Position numbers and translations under genes: made by a program
The notes under the pieces: generated by a model
The model's input: the letters and a program-made list of their open reading frames with translations, nothing else
Told to the model about the DNA's origin: nothing
The model's database searches: none
Part shown: piece after piece, positions 1-10,140 of the stretch
Numbering within the stretch: the stretch's first letter is position 1
Layout: the number at the start of each line of letters is the position of its first letter
Assembly (NCBI GenBank): GCA_965153455.1
Contig: OZ234494.1
Span: 16,306,001 to 16,370,000, forward strand
Direction of reading: 5' to 3'
Length of the DNA: 64,000 nt
Origin: Sphagnum compactum
Taxonomy: Eukaryota; Bryophyta; Sphagnopsida; Sphagnales

Positions 1-279
1 AAATTGGTACATAGGCAATCCTTCTCATGTCATGTGAGCAAGAGCAGGGGGAGAGAGACCATACATGGAAAATGCCAGAGCTTGGGTGATGGGTGTGGGC
101 TGCCCCTTTGAGCCACTGCCATTCTGCTCTGCACACATTCTGCTCCCTCCCACTGCACCCTTTGGGCCCCCCACTTTGCATTACAACCGCCTCTCTTCCA
201 ACATGTACCCTCTTCTACCTTCACATGCACCCACAACAGAAAATTACCCAGGAAACACTTATTTGTTGTATGCCTGTAC

Positions 280-322
280 CATAACCATGGTGGTTAGCTA
301 TGCGCTAACCACCATGGTTATG
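280..322. repeat. Perfect 19-bp hairpin
   Basis: Two perfectly complementary 19-base arms (280-298 and 304-322) flank a 5-base loop, forming a cruciform or hairpin. Each arm contains CCATGG. No gene is recognised around it. The rest of 1-519 shows nothing beyond scattered TAGGTAG-type words near 430-460. Confidence 0.85.
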
Positions 323-519
323 TATACCATCCATATGTATCTACTCACCTAGTAGTCACCAAAGTCTTACTTAATTAACTACATACATAGTATACCAACC
401 ACTTCCCTACATACCAATGATAGGTGCACACTTGCATAGGTAGTAGTTGCCTAGGTAGTCTGAGGTGGAAATAGGAGGGATTTACATGATAGGTAACCAA
501 GGTGGAAACTGGAAACTTA

Positions 520-898
520 GGCCCACTTTGCACTCGGAGTTATGGCTGAAAAAACTTGGGGCCAACTTTGAGCATTTTTGGCTTGTTGTTTGGCCCCAAG
601 TTACTAATTAAATGCTAAAACATTGACGTTCGGATATTAATAAATGCTGGAACATTGGCCCCAAGGGTCTCACATTGGCTTCCCAAATTTGATGGTATCC
701 TTTTTTCAGCCTTTGGGCCAATACAAGGCCATAAAGTTCAGCAGTTATTAGTAACTTGGGGCAGATTGAAAAGAGTTTTTCTATTTCAGCCTTGACTCCT
801 AGTGTAAAGCCCTTGGGGCTGATTTGAACTTTTTGCACCAATAAGGAATGCTTGATTTGAGTTGAACATTGGCCTTGACTCCTAGTGTAAAGTGGGCC
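520..898. mobile_element. MITE, PIF/Harbinger (Tourist)-like
   Basis: A 379-bp non-coding element has imperfect terminal inverted repeats of about 30 bp. The left end begins GGCCCACTTTGCACT; the right end, read on the other strand, begins GGCCCACTTTACACT. TTA lies immediately outside both ends (517-519 and 899-901). A 3-bp TTA/TAA target duplication is the hallmark of PIF/Harbinger elements. A 20-base stretch next to the right end (873-892) is repeated exactly at 790-809, so the right terminus is partly duplicated internally. There is no transposase, so any movement would have been non-autonomous. Confidence 0.75.
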
Positions 899-1061
899 TT
901 AGTAACTCAGTTGTGTGGTTCATCTACAACAGAGTCATAAGGGGGTTTCAATGGATGGTGCATGGATTGAGTGCTAGGTCACATTTTCTGTTCAAAGTGC
1001 TCATGGGACTGACCACAATATTAATGCAGCCAAAACTTGTGTATCAAATGCCAGGATGATA

Positions 1062-1317
1062 CCTTACCCTAAGGTCAATTCCGTCATTAAATAATCCCCC
1101 AAATAGTGAAATGAAATTTTGTGAAAATATGAAATTGAAGTGTTGAAAATGATCATAATTATCAGAGGTTACCCCCTGAATAATTTCACCACTCATATTA
1201 CGATACCATAGTAGATGATGGAAAAATATATAATTTCAAAATTTTTAAAAAATCATTTTTTGGAAAAAAAAAAAAATTATTCATTTTGTCAATGTGGAAA
1301 CTGGCCCTAGGCTAAGG
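1062..1317. mobile_element. MITE copy 1, TA-flanked (Tc1/mariner-like)
   Basis: A 256-bp non-coding AT-rich element is flanked by TA (1060-1061 and 1318-1319). Its ends are imperfect inverted repeats of about 28 bp: the left starts CCTTACCCTAAGGTCA and the right, on the other strand, starts CCTTAGCCTAGGGCCA. A second copy with the same structure lies at 59101-59357 and aligns along its whole length. TA duplication plus TIRs fits Stowaway/Tc1-mariner MITEs. The family assignment is inference; the repeat pair and TIRs are visible directly. Confidence 0.75.
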
Positions 1318-1579
1318 TATATCAAACGGGTGGGGAATTAGCATCCATTTTTGTGTGTGGAATGCTTGGATTCATATTTCTTAGAATTCAACATGCAGGA
1401 CTCCAAGCCACACCTGAGTTGTTATGGTTGTAAGTTAGCACGTTAGCTCTTAGCACCCAAAATCCAGAGGGCATTTAAGTGCTTAGAAATTTGTGATTCT
1501 TGTTGGGTGGGAAATTTTTGGATTCATATTTTTTCTGATTCAACAAGACACCAAGGTTCAAAGGCTGCACCTCAGTTTA

Positions 1580-1629
1580 TTGGCCTTGCCTACCAAGGCA
1601 AGGATATTGTGCTTAGATTCATTACAGAG
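1580..1629 (+). repeat. Dispersed repeat, left half, interrupted
   Basis: This 50-bp piece matches the start of the intact dispersed repeat at 26090. The match breaks off exactly where the 7.85-kb element begins and resumes at 9483. It contains a stem-loop with arms CCTTGCC (1584-1590) and GGCAAGG (1597-1603). The loop TACCAA is the reverse complement of the loop in the 26-kb copy. Confidence 0.7.
1620..1629 (+). other. Target-site duplication, left copy
   Basis: CATTACAGAG lies directly before the 7.85-kb element, and CATTATAAAG lies directly after it at 9483-9492. The unoccupied repeat copy has CATTATAGAG at 26131-26140. The outermost element base is ambiguous, so the duplication is 8 to 10 bp. 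Confidence 0.7.
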
Positions 1630-1795
1630 CCCCGATGTTACTTGAGCAACATATCATAAGTGCCACGTGGGTTTCGAGGCAGCCCGACGTGGGTTTTCAT
1701 GCGCAAGCAGGCAATGCTCGAAACATGCCTGCTCCAAAACATGTCAGGTTTTGGCTACCATTGGGGGGGGGGGAGACACCCATGTGTGAAATGTT
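1630..1795 (+). repeat. Left terminal inverted repeat of the large element
   Basis: Pairs with 9315-9482 on the opposite strand. The outer 115 bp align almost without gaps. The inner part contains a run of 11 G at about 1763-1773 opposite long C runs in the right arm, followed by the shared word ACCCATG. Confidence 0.75.
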
Positions 1796-2117
1796 TTAGT
1801 GAATGGGCACCTCGTTCCATGTTTCGATGAGGGTCTAGTTTTGAGCTTTAGAAGGGAGCTTGAAGCACTCTTACATCTTTTCTTGCAAAGTGCGCAACAA
1901 GGTTGATTCTTTGAAGCACTCTGGCGTCTTTTCTTGCAAAGTGCACTTGAGTTTGTAATCAACATCGTTGCAACAAATTGGAGCTTGTTTTAGGGTTTAA
2001 CTTGCATTATTTCATTATTGTTGAAAGATTTGTGCTACTAGATGTGTTGGGACTTGTGTTTGTCCAAAAGCGTTGTCGAATTCAATTCTTGTATACTTGT
2101 GATAAAAAACAAGGAAC

Positions 2118-2680
2118 ATGGGGAGCAAACATCATGCAAAAGAGTCGAACCTCATAGTAGAAAATGTGAAGATAAATAAGATAGTGTTTGTGGAGACATA
2201 CATTCATGAGGAATGGCTAGAATTGCTTCAAGAATGTCACAGTCATAGCCAAAAGGATAGAAAGGAATTTATTTGTGTTTACTGTAAATGCAAGAAAAAC
2301 TCGAAAATGAAAATCAATGAACACTAAAAGAAAGGGTGTGAAAAATGGTGGATTTCGAAGGGAATTTTCTCACCTTGAAGTTATACCCACCATTACGAAA
2401 CATAGCAAAAGGTATATATCTTGCAAAGGGTGGGAACATTTTGGAATGTCGAGCAAAAGCAAAGGCATTGCCTAAAATAAGGCATAGTCGTCCTTCTTCA
2501 ACATTGGCTTTGCAAGGAAAAGAAACTTTGCAACACAAGTGGAAGAAAAAAAGAACACCACCTTTGGAAAGTTTGGACCACAATGTAGCAGTAGAGAAAG
2601 AAATTGTGATGAATCGTAAGAAACGATTCATAAAAACATGTAGGCCAAACCACATTGAGAGAGCTTTTGAACAATTCTAA
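2118..2680 (+). pseudogene. Broken ORF remnant with CCHC-like zinc-finger pattern
   Basis: Two overlapping reading frames inside the large element look like one former gene. The first (2118-2324, 68 codons) ends with CVYCKCKKNSKMKINEH; reading through its stop adds LKKGC-like sequence, giving the spacing C-x2-C-x13-H-x4-C. That spacing resembles the BED-type fingers of transposases. The second frame (2345-2677, 111 codons) is basic and lysine-rich and joins the first only through a frameshift. I do not recognise a family; an element-encoded DNA-binding protein is plausible but unproven. Confidence 0.35.
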
Positions 2681-3749
2681 ATTTGTAACGCGAACCTTCA
2701 CCTGAAGCTATGGACATAGAGCATTTGCTACATAGTGGTGAATATCACACCTTATCTATGTTTTTAATGGATTACTCAAGTTTCAACATATTTCTTGTTC
2801 ACCCCCATGTTGCGATGGCTACATATCAATAAGTTTCAAAATCATTCCAAGAAACACCATGTTTCGAATCAAGTCAAATCAAGTGTCGTCTTTGTCAGTT
2901 AACATTGTCACACATTCATACTTGGTTTCCATCTTTCAATAGTTGTAATGAGGAAACTATCTTGATCTATGTTTTTGTGGTTGATGATTGCCATGTTTTG
3001 GTGCTAATATATGTTTCAATCCACAATATATGTTACCTTGTAGAATTGGTGCATTAAGATGTGAGTTTCAATAGTGAACGATCGAAACATACAAAAGATT
3101 CAACAGAAGTATTCTCCAGTGACAAATCTTCCTACCAACCCACCAAACTTACATACCCCAACATCATCTTCCAAGAAGTATGAAGCACATGTTGGGGATA
3201 GGAAGAAGCAATTCGAATTTGAATGAATGTTTTGCGAAAACACTACCTAGTGAGAGGCTAATGATGTGTTCTAAGAACTATCCAAAGAAAACCACTATTT
3301 CTTGGGAGCACAATAGAAATGCTAGGGATTTGGCATTTTCTTCAATGTAATCTTATTGATTGGGACTGGAAGGTGCAAAAAAAATGAGTTTGTAGAAAAG
3401 TTGGGTGCTTTTGTGCATAATCTGAACTTCAGCATTGTTGTCTACTATGCATATGGCAAGTTCATGCGAAGCAAGAAATAGGTACATTCTTACTCTCTTT
3501 TGTGTTGTTTCATTAAGTTTCGTAAGTACTAGGTGTACATATGTGCAAATCCCTTTGTTTTCAACAATCCTAGGTTTACAATTTCAGAATGTTTCAAAGT
3601 TTGCATGTTCATGTTTTGATAAATGTCTTGCATTCAAATAATACACATTGGAGTCAAATTTTGACTTTTATTCCAATTCTTGATTTGGGATTAATAATCC
3701 AAATTACAATAGCATGGTTAAACCATGTATGAAATGATCAAAACATGCC

Positions 3750-4178
3750 ATGGTTCTCAATACCATGACATCCAAACATGTTCATAATAGTTTCATGTGT
3801 TCTGTTTTGAACACAATATTCATTCTACGTTTCAGTTCCATTCATGTTTCAAATTTGCCATATGTTTCGAGTATATGTTTTGCTATGAACTATTGGGTAC
3901 ACATTGATGTCAATATTTTTCTTTCTTTCTTCAATTCTAATAAATGGTCATATTTCGATAACCTTGGTTTGTTCATGTTTCTAAAACCCAAAACATGGTC
4001 CCTCCATTTCACTCAATGGAATTTAAATATGAAGCTAAAACTTGAATCCAATTACATGGTTTCTAGTGATGATGTGTATGGTTTTATAGCATGTTATGTT
4101 CATGTGCTAAGAGTGTTGGCTAAGAAGTCACTCCATGTTGTGTTTGTGAACTTACATGTTTTTACATGTTTGATGTAA
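3750..4178 (+). pseudogene. Unrecognised 142-codon ORF inside the large element
   Basis: This is an open frame of 142 codons, rich in aromatic residues, cysteine and histidine, in T-rich DNA. No domain is recognisable, and the composition looks like low-complexity translation. It shares the frame of the next broken ORF (about 4340 onward), so it could be its upstream part, but stops and a probable frameshift lie between 4178 and 4340. It may be non-coding. Confidence 0.15.
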
Positions 4179-4339
4179 TTCAAGCTGAAGTTGCATAAGA
4201 GGTTGGTGCTTTAGTGTCTCAAACAATGGACCTTCTAGAAGCAAGTGAGACACAAATGTTGGCCAAGTTGCTCCACAAGTTTCTAAACTCAAAAACATTT
4301 CCAATGATTTACTCAGGCAGAGAATGAACACAAGGAGCA

Positions 4340-5630
4340 CCTCCAACAACAAAGGTTGGCGTTTGTTGTTAAACAACTAAAGGAGTTCGATATAGCTAAT
4401 CCATTAAAAGTTGAGGCTATAAAATGGGATTGGAATCCATTATGGTATATTATCATTAATGATGAAACCTTTTTTACAAATGATAGGCATGGACTTCCTT
4501 GGTCACATACTTTTGAAGAGGTAGATTTTATCTCTAATAATTTATTATAGCACCAAACACCTTATAGAAGTGTTCCTTGGGAAGTTATGTTAGTGAAGGT
4601 ATTTATTTGGCTATTGTTTGATAAGGATTTTAGTTGTGCCTACCCACTTCAAGGAACTAGCCAGGATTCCATTAACAAGTTCAACAAAGGAAAGTGTCGT
4701 CATGGTTGGCGCAAAGCTATGGATATTTTGAAACAAGATGGGCACCTCATATTTGGCAATACATAAATTTGACAAGGAAATAATAATGATAAAATAGAGG
4801 CAGCCTATGGAAGGTTTATGTTGGCATTAGATAGCCTAGCTAAGATGTCATTTTTTTTTTGCTTCAATCCAAATAAGGACCATAAAAGACATGGTGGACG
4901 AAGATGTTGTGATCTTCAAGACATTTGGGAGGTAACAAATTAGGAACAAGGTTAGTCTTCACTTAGAACAATCAAGAGATATCTCAGTCGTTGAAAGGAC
5001 ATAGACATGGGTTGGGTAAATGTTCATTGGGGTGTGCCTCTGGATACAGATGCTACACACACTCTCCCATAGGTGGCATTGCTCACTCTCAACAAAGCTA
5101 CAAAAGTAAAGTGTGCATCCTTATTTCCAACTCAATTAACATTAGAAGGTGCATTGAACTTACTAGACTTGCCAAACCCATTCGGCTTCCCACAAGGACC
5201 TTGGGCAATCCAAGCACGCCATCCAAATACTGATCAGATTAATGGAGCTAATATGATGGAACAAAGGTAACAAAAGGACCAAGTTCAACATCATGATGAA
5301 ACTGTTGAAACATTTTAGGGCAATTTAATCGAAATACTAAAGCTGATGCAACACCCTCAACAAGTGTACAATACTCCCGACCAAGAGGACCATGTTTTGG
5401 ATATACAAAACCATGTTTTGATTGAAGAACACCAAGTTTCGGACTCTATGGACCATGTTTCAAAAGTCAAACAACAACATTCATAGGAGGATTTTCTTCT
5501 AGAAGAAATAGATCATGTTTCAAAGGTAGAAACAAAATATTTGGATGGTAAACTAAAACATGATACAACTCATGATTCAAAAATCAATCAAAAACATGTA
5601 TCAAAAGGTAAAAGAAAAACATGATACAAA
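4340..5630 (+). pseudogene. Long broken ORF in a single frame inside the large element
   Basis: One frame reads for about 430 codons with roughly ten internal stops and no frameshift. The stop-free stretches look protein-like, for example IKWDWNPLWYIIINDETFF near 4420, CRHGWRKAMDILKQDGHL near 4690, and GALNLLDLPNPFGFPQGPW near 5145. The last 250 bp repeat the motif DHVSKV or HVSK (about 5390-5620). Every stop could come from a single C-to-T change in CAA, CAG or CGA. I do not recognise the protein. It could be the element's own transposase or accessory protein, or a captured host sequence. The frame degrades after about 5630. Confidence 0.45.
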
Positions 5631-5739
5631 CCATGTTTCAAAGGTGCACCAAGAACATCCTCATGAAAATCCATATCTTTCCTTGTAGTTGAAACATTTT
5701 GTTTCACAAATGGACCATGTTTTCGAGGTCAAGGTACCA

Positions 5740-7250
5740 CTAATAATAATAAAATATAATGTGGAATTTCTTAGCTTGCACGGATCCACTAATGTTTTGG
5801 AGATGAAGATGGATTTTCCATACCCCAAGTTTTGTTAAAACAAAGCTTTTGTTCGAAGGTGATAAATTTGCATACAGAACTTCTAGTTGTACAACCCACC
5901 AAAGGTTGTTTACAAGATGTGCAGGTTTTTGTTGAATCAATGTATGTTCTAAGAGATGTCAAAACGATTATGAGTGCAGTGACATCTCTAGCAAGTTGTT
6001 GGTCTTCTTAGTGTGAGCCTTTTAACTTCTACATTAGTACACATGTATAACAATGTTTCTTGGGTTAGGTTTCTTGCATCAAGTCTCGTGAACATTATAA
6101 TGTATCTTTTTTCAGAATGCCATTTTGTATGAAAGTAAATTTCTACTACTATTTTCATTTGCTTCTGGAACCAAGATGTTTCTAAATTGTATTATTGTTA
6201 TTTAATGTACATTTCGTAATATGTCATGTTGATGATGTTCTTCTCAATGTTTTCTAACACTAATGTTGAATTCCTCATGGATGATGGGAACACTGCCACG
6301 ATAAGAGTTAATATTTTTTTTTCAATATTTGTTATGTTTCCAGCAAATCCCAATAAAAACATATGTAGGAGGGTACAAAAAACCACCTTTTGTTGTGCAC
6401 ATGTTTTGGTTCCTTTGTTGGACATATTGCACTAGTGTACATATTGTTACACTATAACTACCCTAAAACTGAAAAAATAAAAAAAACGACAACTAAAATT
6501 TGAACACAAAATTCAAGGAACCCATGTTGTAGGAAAATATCCAAAATCTTTCATTTAGAACGTGATTCCAAGATACCATATGAAATCAACAACTATCAAA
6601 ACATATTAAACTTAGATCACATCATTTAACTTGTGAACTTTTCAAATACATGTATGAAAAAACATGTTTTGAAAAACTTCACGAAACTAATTTTAATTTC
6701 AAGAACCTAACTCCCAAAACATGAAAAGTTCCAATTATAAGTATATGTTTCGCCACATTTAATATTTTGGAACACTAAGTAGATAATTGGGACTTGTAAA
6801 ACAATTCGAGATTAAATGTTAATTTCTATGTTTCTTGGATGATTTCAGTCAATCTCTTTCAATATTGCATTTCCATATGTTTCTTTTTGTGTGTCTACAT
6901 GTGTGTTTTTTTGGGCTATTTGTAGCTTTCTTTCCTCGTCACTCATTGAAGCATCCAAGATTAAAGCCTCAAACTAATTTTTGAATTGATCAATATTAAA
7001 GTGCATTATGGTATGTAGGTCAAACTCCAATATCAATGTACCCTAATGGGGACTACTAATATGTTCAAGTACTTTTTACTTAAAGTTCAAATTTTTGACA
7101 AAAGTTGTATGGTTCATGAGGCATAAAACATGCACAAGGAGACTTCACCAAAACATTGTCAATTGGCTTTGAACAAAGGTATACATGGGGAAACATCCAA
7201 GATGCAAAAACATTTGGATGGAATGGAAATAGAAAGACGAAATTGTACCC
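5740..7250. other. Element interior, no gene seen
   Basis: AT-rich sequence with recurrent CATGTTT/AAACATG words. Short open stretches on both strands (near 5740-5940 and 6200-6430) show no recognisable domain and are probably fragments of the same decayed coding region. Confidence 0.5.
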
Positions 7251-7254
7251 AGGA

Positions 7255-8440
7255 AGAGCAAAGTGCCCTAGGGGAGCATTGTGATGTTATCAAACTCAAT
7301 ACTTGAAGTTGGAGCCTTTGAATTAAGGTACATTGTTTCTAGAACATGGATGTAGAATTTGAGTTATATTTCATAACATTCATTACCCATTCAAAAAATG
7401 GAACATAGGAAGGATGCTTGAAACCTGATGGTCACCTGTTCCAAAGTATCCCATTTTGAGCACTTGGATGTTTGAAGGCAACATTTAAGTAGGCCCTGAA
7501 CATTACCTAAAAACATCCAAGTGCCCTTGGGGTGGCATTGTAATGTCATTATATTAGATACTTGAAATTAAGCCTTCGAAACAAGGTACATTATTTAGGA
7601 ACATGACAAATGCATATAATGGACATGACATGCATAACATGTTGAACCCAACAAAAACATGCAAATCATGCAACATAACCACATGAAACTTGAACCATAT
7701 TTTGAACATTACCCAATTACACAAAAGTGCTTTAGGGGGGGCTATTGTAATGTCATAATTTACTAGATACTTGAAGTTGGAGACTTCGAAACTAGGCACA
7801 TTATTCAGGAACATGACGGATGCATGAGTGGACTTGACATGGGTAACATGTTAAACCCAACAAAAACATGCAAAACATGCAATGGAAACACATGAAGCTT
7901 GAAACTTGAACCATATTTTGAATATTACCTAGTTACACAGAAATGCCCTAGGGGGGTATTTGTAATGTCATACTTTACTAGATACTTGAAGCTGGAGACT
8001 TCAAAACTAGGCACATTATTCAGGAACATGACAAATGCATAACTTAATTTGACATCTATAACATGTTGAAGGCAACATAAACATGCATTGTTGATATGAA
8101 CACACAAAGCTTGAAACATAAACCATAATTGTCAAAGTGTCCAATTTAAAACATGTTGATGTTTGAACGAAACCTACTAGTATCCCTAAACGTAGCCTCA
8201 TACATCAATCTTCCCTAGGGGTGACTTTTGTGATATTTGAAGCACAAAATTTTAAAAATTCCAACGTAGAAATAGAGGACTTTGTGAACTTGTAACCATC
8301 TTTGCCAAGTTTTCCGATTACAATAAATGTTCGAAGGTAATGAATAGGTGAGCCCAACTCATCACGAACAAAAATCCAAGTGTTATAGCTGGGGCACTAT
8401 GATGTTTGCCATTCTTAATACTTGAACCTTGAACCTTTGA
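7255..8440 (+). repeat. Degenerate tandem repeat, about 206-217 bp unit
   Basis: A block reading roughly GTAATGTCAT...TAGATACTTGAAG recurs at about 7535, 7741 and 7958. Each copy is followed by an AGGAACATGACAAATGCAT-like segment and an AACATGCAAA segment. A more diverged copy lies near 7277, and fragments lie near 8206 and 8390. The array is inside the large element, toward its right end. The spurious minus-strand ORFs here repeat the same peptides because of the array. Confidence 0.75.
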
Positions 8441-9314
8441 TACAATTCACATTTTTTTAAAACATGAAAAGCCCAACATATACATATCTAGATGGGGAGA
8501 TGAAAAAACTCGAGAAATGTATGTGGTGAGTGATGCAACAATCTCCTACAAAAAAACAACAATGAAGAGTTGTAAAACTTTTTAATTGGGATTTTTTAGA
8601 CTTGTGGAAGTTAAAAACCATGAACTATTGGAGAAGGTAGAGGGGGAGAGATCAAGTAAAGCAATCGGACAAACCTATAAACACACATGTAGAATGATAC
8701 AGATGAAGGGAGACACATGCACATTAAAGGAGACATAGAGGTATTGTTGCTTTACTATGCACATGTCAGCAAGCGCTAATCAAAATACCAAGAAACATTT
8801 GGAAGAAGTGAAGGATCATTTACAAATTTGAAAAATCCCACTATGCATTCTTCTTTCTCTTTGTAAAAATTGTAAACCACACAACATTCATGTTCAAACA
8901 CCTCACAAAACTCAAAAGAAAGGATTGCAAATATCGCCAAAATGCCTTAAGAAACTGAACACCCTATGTAGATGCTTGAGGTGTTCCATCAGCAATCAAA
9001 GAAAGCATGACAAATGATAGCAATAGAAAGAAACGTTACTAACATGAAGAAGAGGCCCACCTTCACAAAAGAAAGTTCAATGGCTTCGTGGAAAGATTTA
9101 AATTTTGACACGCATTGTAGAAACCTTAATGCCACTATAGCCAAATCCTAATCGTTGCCATAGTCATCAGGGGTCGTGACATTGATAGATGGGGACGGGG
9201 GAAGCACTAAAGCGAGATCCCATGGGACATAAGGGGCTTAGATAAGGTAGGATGGCAATGGGGGGGGGGGGAGGGGGGGGGGGGCATGGATGGGGGGAAC
9301 ACATGGGGGGTACA

Positions 9315-9482
9315 AATGACATGGGTGGCCCCCCCCCCCCCCCCCCCTCCCCTTTGAAACATGGCAGCCATGTTTTGGAGGAAGCAGGTTTCAGGCATCG
9401 CTTGCTTGTGCATGGAAACCCATGTCGGGTTGCCTTGAAACCCACACGACATTTACAACTTGTCACTCAAATAACGTCAGGG
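9315..9482 (-). repeat. Right terminal inverted repeat of the large element
   Basis: Reverse-complement partner of 1630-1795. It contains long G and C runs (about 9259-9283 and 9329-9348). The outer end is followed by CATTATAAAG, the right target duplication. Confidence 0.75.
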
Positions 9483-9762
9483 CATTATAAAGTACAGTAG
9501 CTTAAGGATTTTGGCCCCTTGGTAACAATAAATCTATTTTTATATGAGGATTTTTGAAAGATGATATTTTGGCTTATGTTGAAACTTGATATTAGTTATA
9601 AAATTAAAATATCTTGAAGGATTTTGGTTTTTTTTAAGGAGTTTTTTGAAGATTATATTTTTGCATGGTGAAATATTTGAAGTTTTTCATAATTCTTTTC
9701 TTGCCCTAAAATACTTTTATATGTAAATGGCAAGGTCATAGTGTGACACATTCCTTGTTTTG
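9483..9762 (+). repeat. Dispersed repeat, right half
   Basis: Continues the repeat interrupted at 1629. From 9493 it aligns with 26141-26405 almost to the end (shared words include TACAGTAGCTTAAGG and ATGAGGATTTTTGAAAGATG), with a few small length differences. It ends near GTGTGACACATTCCTTGTTT. Confidence 0.8.
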
Positions 9763-9959
9763 TTTGTAATCCATTTTCAGTGTGGAACTTTTGGGCCAGA
9801 GTGAATCAGCACCACCAGTGCACCAATGTGGATGGATGGTGCACTAATGAATGCACCTTTTTCATCCCTCCTTGTCCCTAGGCTAACCAAGGTGGTGAAC
9901 TCAAGTTGCCCCATTTTTGTCCTTTCCTTAGCCTAGGGTGTTTTTTTTGGGAACATTAT

Positions 9960-10140
9960 TTTCTTCACCCCCCACGCCTACCCAAGTCTCACCTACCTAC
10001 TTACATTTAGACTATTTGCCTATGCACCCTGGCCTCCTTCCTCCCCCACCTACCTACCTATCTACCCACCTATTCACCCATTAATCTACCTACCCACCCA
10101 TCTGCCTACCTTCCCATCAACCTACCTACCTATGTACCTG
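9960..10140 (+). repeat. CCTA/ACCT-rich low-complexity tract
   Basis: Imperfect ACCTACCT and ACCCACC repeats with interruptions. It is the complement of the TAGGTAGG-type tract at 32.3-32.8 kb. No coding signal. Confidence 0.7.

Larger units (their letters stand above)
1630..9482. mobile_element. Large long-TIR DNA transposon, MULE-like, decayed
   Basis: A 7853-bp element is bounded by long inverted repeats. The left end (from 1630, CCCCGATGTTACTTGAG) matches the reverse complement of the right end (from 9482, CCCTGACGTTATTTGAG) for about 115 bp, and more loosely to about 1795/9315 through poly-G runs and an ACCCATG word. Nearly all mismatches in the well-aligned part are transitions. An 8-10 bp target duplication flanks it, and an unoccupied copy of the target sits at 26.1 kb. 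Long TIRs with a target duplication near 9 bp fit Mutator-like elements. The interior holds broken reading frames (2.1-5.6 kb), tandem repeats (7.2-8.3 kb) and otherwise AT-rich sequence rich in CATGTTTC/GAAACATG words. I recognise no transposase catalytic domain, so the superfamily is provisional. Confidence 0.75.

Noticed and set aside
7554-8201. Three similar minus-strand ORFs suggesting a small gene family
   Set aside because: They repeat because they lie in the 206-217 bp tandem array; there are no coding features.
9167-9500. Overlapping proline/glycine-rich ORFs on both strands
   Set aside because: They arise from the poly-G/poly-C runs and TIR sequence of the large element.
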